Shown here piece by piece: positions 41,001 through 46,276 of a stretch of 49,171 nt of DNA (positions within the stretch are counted from its first letter, which is position 1; each line of letters starts with the position of its first letter). Source of the DNA: a virus. The notes under the pieces are model-generated. The model did not search any database, was not told the origin of the DNA, and saw nothing but the letters and a program-made list of their open reading frames with translations. The position numbers were made by a program, and so were the translations under genes. The stretch spans positions 1 to 49,171 of the IMG/VR virus record IMGVR_UViG_3300045581_000655. The stretch is one strand, 5' to 3'.

Positions 41001-41853
41001 AGATAACTAGTTTGTTGTCGGGATAATAACCGGTGGTGTAAGCAGAATTATCTGAACTAGTAAATGTCTGAGTAATTGCTAGATCAACAGTGGTAAATGG
41101 ATACGCTAGATAATCTTCTTGAGCGTTTAGATTAGGCACTGTAATAGTTACATTGCCAGTGGACACTCCATTGTTAGCTACACCAAGAATATTCCTTACT
41201 GACAGATCAGTGTTATATATTACCGTACCCGACATAGATGGCTCAGTTTGTAACCATAAATTACCTTGTCCAGCAGTGTGGGTAACGCTTAGTGTATATG
41301 TTTTACCACGAGCAAGATACAACGGCGGATTACTACTTGTCGATACACTGCTAGTGTACACATTACCATTTCGCGATAGATCAATCTTAGATGTTTGAAT
41401 TGGTTTAAACGATCTAATTTGTATAGTTGGTGTAATCGCCAACTTGTTCCAATGATAATTGCTATAATTTACAAATTTATCAAGATCTATGTGCGGATCA
41501 AAATTATAATATTCAGAATTGAATAATCTATTATGATCAGTTGTAACAGCACCGTAATAGTTAAGTTTGTCAACAATGTCGGGATAAGAAATAACCGTGT
41601 CAATATTATCTTGAGTGTCCTTGATAACCACACTAGGTTCAAATTGATAATCTTGACGTTGTTTTGTACTTTCTAGAATAAATCCAACGTCGGACCTTAT
41701 ACTAGGACTAAATTTACGGCCAACAAAACCATTAATTTTTTTGAGCTCAGGTTCGCTGATCAGCTGATCCAGCGTACTACCTAAAAACTTTTTATTGGTA
41801 TCGGTCCTGAATATTTCAGGAAGAAAATTAATGGTTTTTCGATTAACTGCCAT
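26014..41853 (-). CDS. Giant baseplate-associated structural protein with C-terminal glycine-rich adhesin cassettes (5279 aa)
   Basis: The reading frame is 15.8 kb long. Residues 1-140 (FLPEIFRTDTNKKFLGS, HNRLFNSEYYNFDP, NYHWNKL) match the start of the very large structural proteins next to gene 6 in marine T4-like phages. A beta-sandwich follows (about 150-250), then a DUF4214-like module (931-990), a conserved RPHTHPWEMLG motif (about 1470), a CBM5/12-like motif W-x-x-NKIYNKGDIVTY (about 1974-2010), a degenerate SGNH fold (2200-2600), a second DUF4214-like module (2868-2925) and a conserved EYINEVKPYRTKIREY motif (about 3580). Two glycine-rich cassettes lie at 4281-4550 and 5011-5260, each introduced by PGxYSWT and separated by a Thr/Ser linker and beta domains. 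Its place after gene 6 is that of T4 gene 7, but orthology is not shown. It probably joins a baseplate part to receptor-binding tips. Confidence 0.85.
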   Translation of the reverse strand: MAVNRKTINFLPEIFRTDTNKKFLGSTLDQLISEPELKKINGFVGRKFSPSIRSDVGFILESTKQRQDYQFEPSVVIKDTQDNIDTVISYPDIVDKLNYYGAVTTDHNRLFNSEYYNFDPHIDLDKFVNYSNYHWNKLAITPTIQIRSFKPIQTSKIDLSRNGNVYTSSVSTSSNPPLYLARGKTYTLSVTHTAGQGNLWLQTEPSMSGTVIYNTDLSVRNILGVANNGVSTGNVTITVPNLNAQEDYLAYPFTTVDLAITQTFTSSDNSAYTTGYYPDNKLVIFINSTTVSSNWVNRNGVTLTTDERYGVWLSRVVNDGTATPKVQYTFVRNLSANTRIRIDSGINQGEEYLRTANGFVTGTSITAPLNKIYYQNDQTDIRGEIFFVRDVPGIHVINDIIGELSYTSPSGVEFLNGMKITFDSYVEPEQYREASFYVEGVGKGIKLIPAESMEVEFQRQIVDGDGVVSAPEDYITINRASRDFNGWSRTNRWIHNSVVERIKQEYPDLVTSDARETILFPKARRPIIEFEPDLQLFQHGRGFYTTVDHFFSQDVLLSVGGTLVPMVEAATQIRGRSYYELNIMLPDYEIIPGSTVIFQSDDNPAVRKKIYRFGYQDQTGATTFRSTVVGKVTGYVGSPQLLGLDPTAATTFGTDVGVGDSIFLNNGTLLGTVVNILDVNNLILDRPLTVAVNGLNDLKVNYGLIELIEIDTVSPYRSVFVTGGPNYKGINAGSDFYLDSFFNIDPVTSYVDIFYEWQRAQTKTQPNQEPLFDIVLDNNAVFLGSTPVTIRNVSLGTRMFDVNGVASTNESKTYSESTFSGTKIFSYVHGSSTPDEVLGFPLSYGVAAGFVGDINFINNYDTDTFTYKTFINGNQTLVTENINTGFIRKNTGFGDTDCIKLNVWSSVGHNEPKPLVGTRVSNTVNTSASAKLLENEITIIYNVYLGRYPTQTELDTAVLNNLVNYINSGTYALAVLESTIKNSNEAKSYNPYNYVLDFTNQLQHRSHVYDGYTSYFELGVKPRPESLLADVEPNIKVFINNKYVTSRSPNATIWSYQTFGARHAIVVDPRYLEPGDRIDILFSGPTDSSAYYQIPQNLEYNYDNQDVTYLTHGQMRGHYERVAQNIRALVGDPLGKNNLNRFDSNNRGGTILQHSAPLTYCAAFLVDEQANLMSSIDHARREYTRFKNKLLEIVSNDPNASVDNIPATLDRAIQTINKDKNLNDFGFYYSDMLAHGKTGDQMVITVLNPATVVYDLVGLTSGEVRAYLVYHNTTLLYNNDDCVVNGNFLELKPHVKLAVDDKIVVRIYRDTSGSYIPETPTKLGMYPRYQPAKIIDDTQGIGGGYVIQGHDGSLTPAFNDIRDHILLEFEKRIYNNIKVEYNPEIFDIYSIIPGHFRQTEYTLTEYNQVVNSEFLKWIGFNHLNYAANDEYDKDNSLTFNYSRCKNEQGATLPGHWRGIFKLYYDTDRPHTHPWEMLGHTIKPQWWDSKYSWTEPAKRAALINSISRGIVKDPSTNSMPVPWFRRPGFEKLVPVDLSGNIISPNDLMVAEFDSTAFGRNFVIGDHGPAETAWRRSSEFAYSLVRAMALLKPARFFAQNIDHYRYSRFAIGDVTQYAYAETRRRPAMREFKINGEVDGDTIITAVGYLNWIHAYLVNLGVDPIKKLRNILDRTQVNLVHKLGGFSDKKYLNVFAEQFAPSSAAESVLIPDENFSIHLNKSVPVDRAVYSAVIIERSGDGFTVTGYDQRYPYFTIIPSEIAGKSYTIEALDKRATVFTEFRPEKIIIPYGYEFSSYQQVVDFLVGYQRYLVAQGFVFDIYDKILAVARDWILSAREFLTWCAQGWKTGNILILSPVIDRVNIQVNENYVDEITNQLYQSRLLGANFNSIRPSDFTVLRDGQRTTISTVSGQTIALVDVNFVEFEHVLVFDNKTMFEDTIYNPVLGNRQYKMRLTGSKTDNWDGTLTPPGFVYTSAAADMWVANKIYNKGDIVTYKDKLYSAIQKIDPAEIFNLNYWKELDTIVESGIVPNFAQLASRGKDIYDVDALPLDEEFIKFSNSLIGYRSRSNLTDLGLNETSQIKFYQGYIKDKGTYNAIDGLARGNFDNIDNDIEIYEEWGARIGVFGGIDANPEITFPMTESVIKRNPLIFEFLGFGNKPDYEEITAIYPNQLYTRPYDYDNKIFLNRNEQNINAAEDKNRLVKIEIFGDGIMCGQKPSDLVAYTISAVEDFSYSVEIVGESSYMMRTKNEDNALVFDPTTIGSKLTFDIGSLLNAEEVEYEIISADGSESQLSISSLVDTEIDTLVTGQPFKIVITSVLPVEQLSIDIEIPQPTDALMTNAVYSRLVKDIAAAINNAEKRVLKFSVTGIDNTETLFYSIEDAGDPDDPLSATFVDYGTACVPYPTELYNSDGLPTNSLSKLNLQINRVDEPPSDLIYQALNQDVNMAITTRSVGGSSSFDILFGDGANGRWPDSIDADIVILNHGLYDARNNTDITNYKQNLTQLRLSLPRKIKIIWVLPTATNNDLTNENSVPDPRVEWNRQNRLQLYINAMREVAIANGDYIADTTKLMNWNKYLNIDPIFPDQDGYRALVEEVLAPTIKNVIRDKNLSTQITYEDDVISAGYVLENEVNEIVFDATKFTINPADEDKYTTGYKIWFAKDFNEEWQVYRLFLNIGRITGIEPDLSDRYSFVFDHNHSLNVDDLIFVKYTNDLFNGIHRIIAVTDRTVIVQGTAETTRFLQFNTREFAGAYLDFQPLRFETHDELRDAKPKHGWLNNDLVFLDDNGLGHWEVLRPTIVSYANTESVINTVSYDSQYQILAMECGNQETDQIDVFTVADIRDEVKFSVTSVNDEEDLYWTIEEVDDEEEVEIQIDKFFYLYLNRKPTTDELAYYKNVVLDNKTVTIEDLEETIKNSTEAKLLGARANFNLGNVATVTSEVKVTVVPRYRFHRVRKQTKIVDIDSANNFYIFSHKQKRILTRLDLYDPAKGRILGTALQDLDYTISADPAMYNKYSPENIEIGFDDHSFWGPEKLGVYWWNLDNCRFVNYEHGDLIYRSNNWGRLFPGSQVEVYEWIESDNIPSVHVRLGLDGVPLYPDDSAYCEKVVIDLSSSGFKSKYYFWVRSSSLKRNKNKRHSTAGLEEVIRNPIAQNIPFLVALKDNAVALYNVGQFLNGSDSVVYISSKRKITENIVHSNFALVQEGNPKSALPAYLEEKIIDSLAAVDRYENAVPDPTLPTMRRYGIEAFPRQSVIINQLKARENIVKYVNSVLLRYPLANRIYNLISSDADNFYAKQVPKKNWYDVSVSSFEDLSTIVPSNGTRVYVFYDRTLGGYWSIYETRLIIKGQVSPSIPDYNFSDRYAFIKSVSRGTSPTVYDYYGYVLLRRQSYEVAKFWDFVQWYAPGITNDTVPNYVLNTSADLLKHEFKPGDIVKILNTESYFDSTVNFLFDIEITPGNTELYRYNLSEGKLVPELIALNFGTIQLSDEFYKPLGFDSEKFDSRGFDYDVNREFRYVLEGLKQNVFVDDLAIEWNKVLYYTIDLILGEQKYIDWFFKTSFIAVNHHVNGLKQVPGYVQDRQKNFAEYINEVKPYRTKIREYKLSHKDMDPLQLGVTDFDVPAVWVPKLRDFRTPTGEEPIDQTLLTQPIYQDWINNHSYHVDKIEIANGGYNYFNKTDSESSAPIVLLRRQDNQTGNAAIVNTVIHPLYKFGIIQAEVVNPGENYLTAPKLEIFGRGGNKFIDNTVFRFRVVSKGGSDTNTGPGVGLYRISETGSATAIWSGTSNGYILHKIRRTDGVLVSTQQYSLETDAIQAELLAFSMASTNSDHIIVLHTRGDPKLNRLSAQLTNQITRCGGTSGTFTTNEFKTNSSYILVGIPECGESNGIENYSGFTDNSTDAYCSISFDLYRSRLIPIAAVPKFYSIGVQFAFPSNPANGEYFEYGNKAWIYNGVGWDVAKSPMGLLPTETETQAAVLVPIIENRTVRKLKLTIKFDRVGYTSVVKEWQPNTGYEFNTLLSYQGRGYVVNYYMDPGDQFNFGAVTEITDQAFYTNANDRIMSFYVNKPGNNDIPKSLVKLVPGLAAVGTYVSSTIVDPDTILIGDTFGSNVGISAGNIRVTGGSFVDELLTRSPEELVPGRVFDTLTIKVHTSATDGFRMFKDFANVITGTAFSAATTTTFTSPVLLFTTNISVADGSKLTAPTVVTSGGATVNVIPGVIQVNGERIAYFSKTGNTLEQIRRGYDGTSVATVHPAGSTVEDVSTARASSLYNTDYTIPVPPATAGEIEFTAPGSYSWTVPANVSSISVVGIGGGGAGAVGASVNGGGGGGALAWINGIAVTRNQVFTVIVGEGGRAPGASGTATQLIKSLTLIFSANGGAGGKSTGGAGGTFAVSNAHGSAGGGVGGAGGASYPLAGAGGGGAGGYTGAGGQGGQGGGTIPGHLGTTGIAQAGTSGIGGAGGGGAGGNRNTEVAQGGGGGGVGIFGSGTNGNGGAAVTGNDTGGPGGAAGSSGISGSSGTAGAAGSYGGAGGRFGAGGAGAALNNGDETMGYGGDGAIRIIWGTGRSFPSTSVAPLYTTTSTSTTSTTTKFIATPTTIVFTPGFYYEGTTAASYVGNWSKSSNYNMTNVTGFGAINMHGPDPGSYVLTINDLPVHTEFRFSFFMHFVDSLDSEVSVVTLNNTVYARVAKNLGSAPVFTANLFATADFTRTNYSYAPYGNNETVNGYTRFDTGWVGHTANVFVANVHLGHDESQFNEAIYFSHVKLELRGGVTTAAPDLPVPPQSFTIANLTVPSGYALESNTYTANTTITVPLGVSSIQVTARGADGVRSNPTWVNGWETGEPGYGPVFTTVTSSAAIGLISPNLESAAQTQYDLIPGSRTIDGSNVSITHYTYDNDQLVTTTYTSRIRLKVGGIKTKSGNGWNNKFTTPVTETKIYAIEPTYYEEYLGGTNGADLTFSNYVFPGGIKGNPAPVIRRNIPVVTGITYNITVPSGAAINVQYLRPLVYTVADPYPLRAKVYRTPGTYSWTCPAGITKINIICIGAGGGGGYGANGGSGGGGGGVGWKNQFTVVPGNVYTVAVGAGGEAPYASAGQNGGDSYFNNNSTVCGFGGRGGDQTVKGSQGGMYTGDNGGVGGAGGLNGGGGGGAASWVSNGAAGGITNTDGADGLNGAGGGGAGYNPTTEYGGGGGGGVGLVYSTIGGESGTVGTLESRQGLGNGGGGQNGNGYYLGGAQGGLYGGGGGGGSLGSGLSPFGGRGGSGAVIILYGLNVQNKNALFPNITSYYEE
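26070..26825 (-). other. Glycine-rich adhesin cassette B at the C-terminus of the giant protein
   Basis: It begins PGTYSWTCPAGITKINIICI, then has about 230 residues dominated by runs of 3-7 glycines, and ends SGAVIILYG. The entry and exit strands flanking Gly-runs match the glycine-rich domains of phage fibre tips. It occupies almost the last residues of the 5279-residue protein, as expected for a distal tip. Confidence 0.75.
28185..29020 (-). other. Glycine-rich adhesin cassette A in the giant protein
   Basis: It begins PGSYSWTVPANVSSISVVGI, has about 250 Gly-rich residues with many GGAGG and GGGG runs, and ends DGAIRIIWG. A Thr/Ser-rich linker and beta domains connect it to cassette B. It is laid out like cassette B but is not a recent copy, since the loops differ. 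Confidence 0.75.
34090..35250 (-). other. Degenerate SGNH-hydrolase-like domain in the giant protein
   Basis: Block I reads IEIFGDGIMCG, with Gly in place of the GDS serine (about residue 2206). Block II is TRSVGGSSS (about 2448), block III is VILNHGLYDAR (about 2481; Tyr in place of the GxND Asn) and block V is DPIFPDQDGY (about 2579; Phe in place of the His of DxxH). About 200 extra residues separate blocks I and II. The fold call is by motif order; catalysis is unlikely. Confidence 0.65.
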
Positions 41854-41863
41854 TGTCTATCCG

Positions 41864-44800
41864 TTAGATCCTAAAAGTTCTATTAGTGTTTGACAGGCTT
41901 TGATTGAGTTGATTAACATTGATACTGCTGATAATTTCTACATCATTGGCTGTAGCTGCACTAATAATAATTTCATTTGGCTCACAATTTATTTGATACA
42001 ATGCACCAAAATCAACATCAGGATCTCGCGGAACAATTACCACACTGGCCACCTTAGGAGTAAGTTCTTTGTGTAGATAAGCTGCCAGTTCGCTAAAATA
42101 AAATGTTTCACCAAAATCCCAATTTTCTGCTGCAAAGTATTCGTTAATTGCATTTATTACACTGGTTTTTACATCAGTGTCAGTTATATTTAAGCTAGGA
42201 TTTTTCACCACCTTAAACACAGCTTGCAGTGCAGATTCTGCCTTTGACCCAAATAATGGTTTAAAGGTAGCACTATGGAATATCATGGTGTCGCTAATAG
42301 TTTTAAACTTTTCTAGTCCTGCATAGTCAACCTGTAACTCAGTGCTAGTAGGAGCAGTTGGTTCAAGTAAACGTCCTGTAACATCTTGAATATATCTTCT
42401 ATAAGCACTATTATAAGCTGACGTTAGTACATAGATGTCTATAATGTTACTGATGTTAGGATCAACTCTATTGGTGTTAGGACTGTTATGTCTATATTGA
42501 AAATATAGGTTCTGCAAACCAGTTTCATATTTGTATTGACTATACTTGCCAGGTTGATTGGTATTCAATGGCGGACTTATCACCTTTTGTCTACTAGCAT
42601 TGATATCAATTTTAAAAAACTGCATGGTATTTACAGCAAAAAACAGTTGTCCAACATCATAGTTGTTAATTACCGGTAGTAAATCTTTGATATTTCTAAA
42701 TGCAGTTATAATATTTTCTTTTTTAATCAATCTCCATGTCTGAAACTGATCATACCTACTTTCAATTAGTTCAAAAAATACTAATTTGTTTTCAGGATTT
42801 GTAAGAGGTTCTACAATATGTTCAAACAGATAAGGGCTGTCGGGCACACTATCATCATTGGTATCGGCAAAAGTTACATATATGCTTTTGTTATCAATAA
42901 ATCCATCATTACGGCGAACCGGCTTATGGACTTGCCATACAAAATCTCGACCTATACTGGTAGGATTATTGTTTGCATCTAATTTAGAATTATTTTTTAA
43001 TACCTTGATATGATCCCTTACTACACTATTATTAAAACTATCGTAAACCTGCAGGCTAGGGTCATAAAAGAAATTGGTTTCCTGTTCACTGTAGAATACA
43101 TAGCGCAGTTGTTTGGTTTCAATTATGTAATTTTCGGCCTTGCCATCATAATAGAATGTACAGATAACTGAAGGATCATATTCAAAATTATTTTCTATCA
43201 CGTCCCAACCAGGCCAACTTACTGTGTCCTTGCTTTTGGAATCATAAAAGGGATTACTATTAACTGGTACCACGTCCATAACATACCGCAATCCAAAGCT
43301 AGAATAATTGCCAATTTTTTGTAGCATCCTGGTTTTTACATAATCAGGAAGACTATTATTAAATTTTGGAATTACCGAATCTAATATGGCACCACGAGGT
43401 ATTTTTAAATTAAGAGCAATAGGCCCAACACCGGTATTAGAATTCCCTTTATAATTGTTGGTGCCATCGCCCTTTATGTGCATAATGGCCGCATACATTT
43501 CGAGTTTGTCGTCCACTGTGCCTGGTACACCAGGCACAAGATTATTAACACTGTTAAAATAGTAATTTGGCGGTGCTACAAATTTAACCAGTGCACCAGC
43601 TTCGCAAAGGAAAAAGTTTTCATATTTGGCACCTTCGGCGGTCATCTTGGGCGATACAGGTTTCCTATTAACATCGAAGTACCCGGTGCTGGTGCTGTCT
43701 CCTAAGGTACTGGCTGTCCAAGTGATATTTTTCCTTACAGTGCCACTGCCATAACTTCTAATGTTTATAGTGCCTGACATGCTGGTGCTGTATTGACTGA
43801 TATAATAGAAGGTTATAATACCATCATCACCGGTTTCTATATTAGAAGTATCCCAAACTATTCTACCGTTGTCAGTACCATTGTTGTAAATAGTACCCTG
43901 TCCATTCACTGCTGACTCAGAACCAGTGACTTTAACAGTCTTGATCCATAATGGGTAACCCGGAGTGGCTACATCTAAAACAAGAATGTCTCCTACTCTA
44001 AGATCAAAAGTGGGATTATAAGGACTTAAAATATTGCTAAAATTATATACTAAATTATTTTCAACAATAAGATTGGTAACGTTATGGATACTGGTTTTGC
44101 GTCCTACATTGGTAGCTAGAAATTTTAACCCTACAATGTTTGAACTAGCACCAAATTCTGTAAAAATGGTAGTACCTAGTCGTTCAATTTCGTAGATCTC
44201 GCCTTCGATCATTTCCGACGCAGGTAATGACACTGTGGGCAATTTTTTAGCTTCTACCATGTCATAGTACTGATGCAACATTTCTTTGCTGCGTAGAATT
44301 TGTGCCTCAACTACATTAGCAATAATTGCCTGTATGTCGTATTGATTATTAAATGTAAAGGCAATATTATCTTTTACATATTCTCTGTAAAGTGCGCCGT
44401 CGGCACCAAAAATGTTGGTACTGCTGTATCTTCCGGTTGTGTCAAGTACATCAAGATAACGACTCAACCCAGAGCTGGTTCTATTTACTGCTTGTACTTT
44501 GAGAATACTGCTATAGTTAGTGTAGGGAAGGATATTGTAATCCTCCCCGGTGACCATGCGATTTTGTGTATAGTATTGTTGAGGAGCTCTTTGTTTTATA
44601 CTGTCGGCTGATTCTCTTGCGCTGGCATTAGCCACTGTGTATCTTAGACTAGCACGTATGGATATAGTTTCAACTCTACCAAATCTACTGATATAGTCTA
44701 AACTTACTTCCACACCTTGCATTTCGTCGGGTGTAATTTTATAAGTTAATCCATTACTGGTTCTATAATATAGTCGAAAAGGTCCGCTGGGTAAATTTGT

Positions 44801-45844
44801 GAATATTCCGTCACCAAAAACTAAACTAATTTGGTCATTGGTACGACTGTTAACTTGATATAAATTTCTTGCAGAATCTGATTTATTATAAATGACATTC
44901 ACGCCACTAACTGCTGGAACATTAGTCCAGAGTTGGTCTGTACGATTAGCACTGTCCAAACTATAAAGCCAGATATCGTTATTGTTAATATTGTTTGTAT
45001 CTATGTTTACTACTTTGTTTGCTACTACTTCGTCCACGCTAAAATCTATAGTTTTTAGTTCGCCTTGTTTAAAATATAAAAAATACCCGGTGTTGTTGCT
45101 GCTGTTGCCTAGGCCATCATTCATATATAAGAAATTAAACATCTTGCCAAGGTTTGGGGCTTCTTCGTAGACATAGTTTTGTCCTGCGCTGGTAGGACTA
45201 ACAATTTCAAAAGTCATGTCTTGATTGTCTACACTTGTGGAAAATCTGTAAACAGGTAGCACATCTTTCGTAATATTAATGCCGTATTCTTCGGTACGAA
45301 TACCGTTCACAGTGTTACGATTGCCAGGTTTTCCTACGCTCTGAGTACTGACCATTGCTGCATTTAAAATAGCTGTAAACTGTTCTAACCAATTTTCGTT
45401 GCTGGTGTCATTCCAATTAACAACCAATGTACTTAAATCGTTACCGTCGCTGTCATAAAGTAATTCAGTGGTTGACACTGAATCAATTTTGATATAGCCA
45501 GTGGCAGCTTGATTACGCTTAGGATTGTAACTTACCAGTCTTGCTAGTTTAAGAATACTATCTCTGCGTTCAGCAGTATCGATAAAATTTTCGCGAGCAT
45601 TTAGATCAGCTCTAAATGCCAGACTCTGACCAAAGAAAGCTATAAGATCAATTAAGGCAATGAATTCAGAACTTTCTGTGAAGTCATTGAAATCTTCCGG
45701 GTAATTACGCTTGACATAGTCAATCATGGTCTTACGCAAAGTTTCAAAATCGTAGGCAGTGAAGTCAGCCTCACGGAAGGTCTGATATACCTTCTTCCAG
45801 TTTTCTGCGCTGAGTAATCCAGTTTGACGTGAAATTATTGCCAT
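41864..45844 (-). CDS. gp6: Baseplate wedge subunit, T4 gp6-like (1326 aa)
   Basis: The N-terminus is typical of gp6: DFETLRKTMIDYVKRNYPED, then ESSEFIALIDLIAFFGQSLA, then ENFIDTAERRDSILKLARLV. In T4, gp6 dimers form the inner ring of the baseplate wedge, and the family is related to gpJ of phage P2. At 1326 residues it is about twice T4 gp6 (660). Much of the extra length is beta-rich, including a cupredoxin-like insert at about 612-700 that lacks metal ligands. The C-terminus keeps a wedge-type segment (VIVPRDPDVDFGALYQINC). The gene lies between gp25 and the giant structural gene, as in marine T4-like phages. A GATAAATA late-promoter-like box lies 18-25 bases before the start. Confidence 0.93.
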   Translation of the reverse strand: MAIISRQTGLLSAENWKKVYQTFREADFTAYDFETLRKTMIDYVKRNYPEDFNDFTESSEFIALIDLIAFFGQSLAFRADLNARENFIDTAERRDSILKLARLVSYNPKRNQAATGYIKIDSVSTTELLYDSDGNDLSTLVVNWNDTSNENWLEQFTAILNAAMVSTQSVGKPGNRNTVNGIRTEEYGINITKDVLPVYRFSTSVDNQDMTFEIVSPTSAGQNYVYEEAPNLGKMFNFLYMNDGLGNSSNNTGYFLYFKQGELKTIDFSVDEVVANKVVNIDTNNINNNDIWLYSLDSANRTDQLWTNVPAVSGVNVIYNKSDSARNLYQVNSRTNDQISLVFGDGIFTNLPSGPFRLYYRTSNGLTYKITPDEMQGVEVSLDYISRFGRVETISIRASLRYTVANASARESADSIKQRAPQQYYTQNRMVTGEDYNILPYTNYSSILKVQAVNRTSSGLSRYLDVLDTTGRYSSTNIFGADGALYREYVKDNIAFTFNNQYDIQAIIANVVEAQILRSKEMLHQYYDMVEAKKLPTVSLPASEMIEGEIYEIERLGTTIFTEFGASSNIVGLKFLATNVGRKTSIHNVTNLIVENNLVYNFSNILSPYNPTFDLRVGDILVLDVATPGYPLWIKTVKVTGSESAVNGQGTIYNNGTDNGRIVWDTSNIETGDDGIITFYYISQYSTSMSGTINIRSYGSGTVRKNITWTASTLGDSTSTGYFDVNRKPVSPKMTAEGAKYENFFLCEAGALVKFVAPPNYYFNSVNNLVPGVPGTVDDKLEMYAAIMHIKGDGTNNYKGNSNTGVGPIALNLKIPRGAILDSVIPKFNNSLPDYVKTRMLQKIGNYSSFGLRYVMDVVPVNSNPFYDSKSKDTVSWPGWDVIENNFEYDPSVICTFYYDGKAENYIIETKQLRYVFYSEQETNFFYDPSLQVYDSFNNSVVRDHIKVLKNNSKLDANNNPTSIGRDFVWQVHKPVRRNDGFIDNKSIYVTFADTNDDSVPDSPYLFEHIVEPLTNPENKLVFFELIESRYDQFQTWRLIKKENIITAFRNIKDLLPVINNYDVGQLFFAVNTMQFFKIDINASRQKVISPPLNTNQPGKYSQYKYETGLQNLYFQYRHNSPNTNRVDPNISNIIDIYVLTSAYNSAYRRYIQDVTGRLLEPTAPTSTELQVDYAGLEKFKTISDTMIFHSATFKPLFGSKAESALQAVFKVVKNPSLNITDTDVKTSVINAINEYFAAENWDFGETFYFSELAAYLHKELTPKVASVVIVPRDPDVDFGALYQINCEPNEIIISAATANDVEIISSINVNQLNQSLSNTNRTFRI

Positions 45845-45861
45845 TGTGTTCTCGGTTCTAA

Positions 45862-45869
45862 TATTTATC
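45862..45869 (-). promoter_or_regulatory. Candidate T4-type late promoter box before gp6
   Basis: The minus strand reads GATAAATA, one base from the T4 late consensus TATAAATA, 18-25 bases before the gp6 start and inside one of the few real intergenic gaps. T4-type late promoters need only this box. AT-rich sequence makes chance matches common. Confidence 0.4.
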
Positions 45870-45889
45870 GGTAGTATTAACTATAGATA

Positions 45890-46261
45890 TTATCTAGTAT
45901 TTTCTTTCATATTGCGTTCAAATTGCATGACTAAACGGTCAACTTGATTAGATGGTATGAAGGTTAATACCAGCTCTATTTTCACTCCGTCGGTGAATTC
46001 GGTAATGATGATATTCTGTATGCCAATTCGTGGATCATACCCAGCTATGCGTTTAACATCTTCGGTTATAGCATCTTTTACAGAATCCGTAAAAGGCTCA
46101 AAAATAACATCCCAAATTATAGTTCCAAAATTTGGGTTCATTAGTTTCTCGCCCTTGCGTATATGAAAATGATTGAATAAATCCTGCTTAGCCAAGTCAA
46201 AATCACTGATTTTGAACTTGCGTATTCTATTATAGGTACTGAATCCGTTATAGGTGGGCAT
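45890..46261 (-). CDS. gp25: Baseplate wedge subunit, T4 gp25-like (123 aa)
   Basis: The length and sequence fit the GPW/gp25 family. The conserved core is KGEKLMNPNFGTIIWDVIFE (residues about 36-55), followed by DAITEDVKRIAGYDPRI and a beta-strand pair ending VLTFIP. In T4, gp25 joins gp6 and gp53 at the core of the wedge and helps trigger sheath contraction. Homologues are universal in contractile systems (TssE in type VI secretion). It lies 45 bases upstream of gp6 and 15 bases downstream of gp5, so the three form one operon. No strong Shine-Dalgarno is visible before the ATG. Confidence 0.96.
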   Translation of the reverse strand: MPTYNGFSTYNRIRKFKISDFDLAKQDLFNHFHIRKGEKLMNPNFGTIIWDVIFEPFTDSVKDAITEDVKRIAGYDPRIGIQNIIITEFTDGVKIELVLTFIPSNQVDRLVMQFERNMKENTR

Positions 46262-46276
46262 AACTATTATTTAACC

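Noticed and set aside
26014-41853. Several genes fused by sequencing error
   Set aside because: The frame is continuous, conserved motifs lie along its whole length, and it ends cleanly before a ribosome binding site and the next gene.
45884-45896. Perfect inverted repeat TAGATATTATCTA at the gp25 stop as a terminator
   Set aside because: The stem is six AT-rich pairs with a one-base loop and no following U-run; too weak for a terminator.
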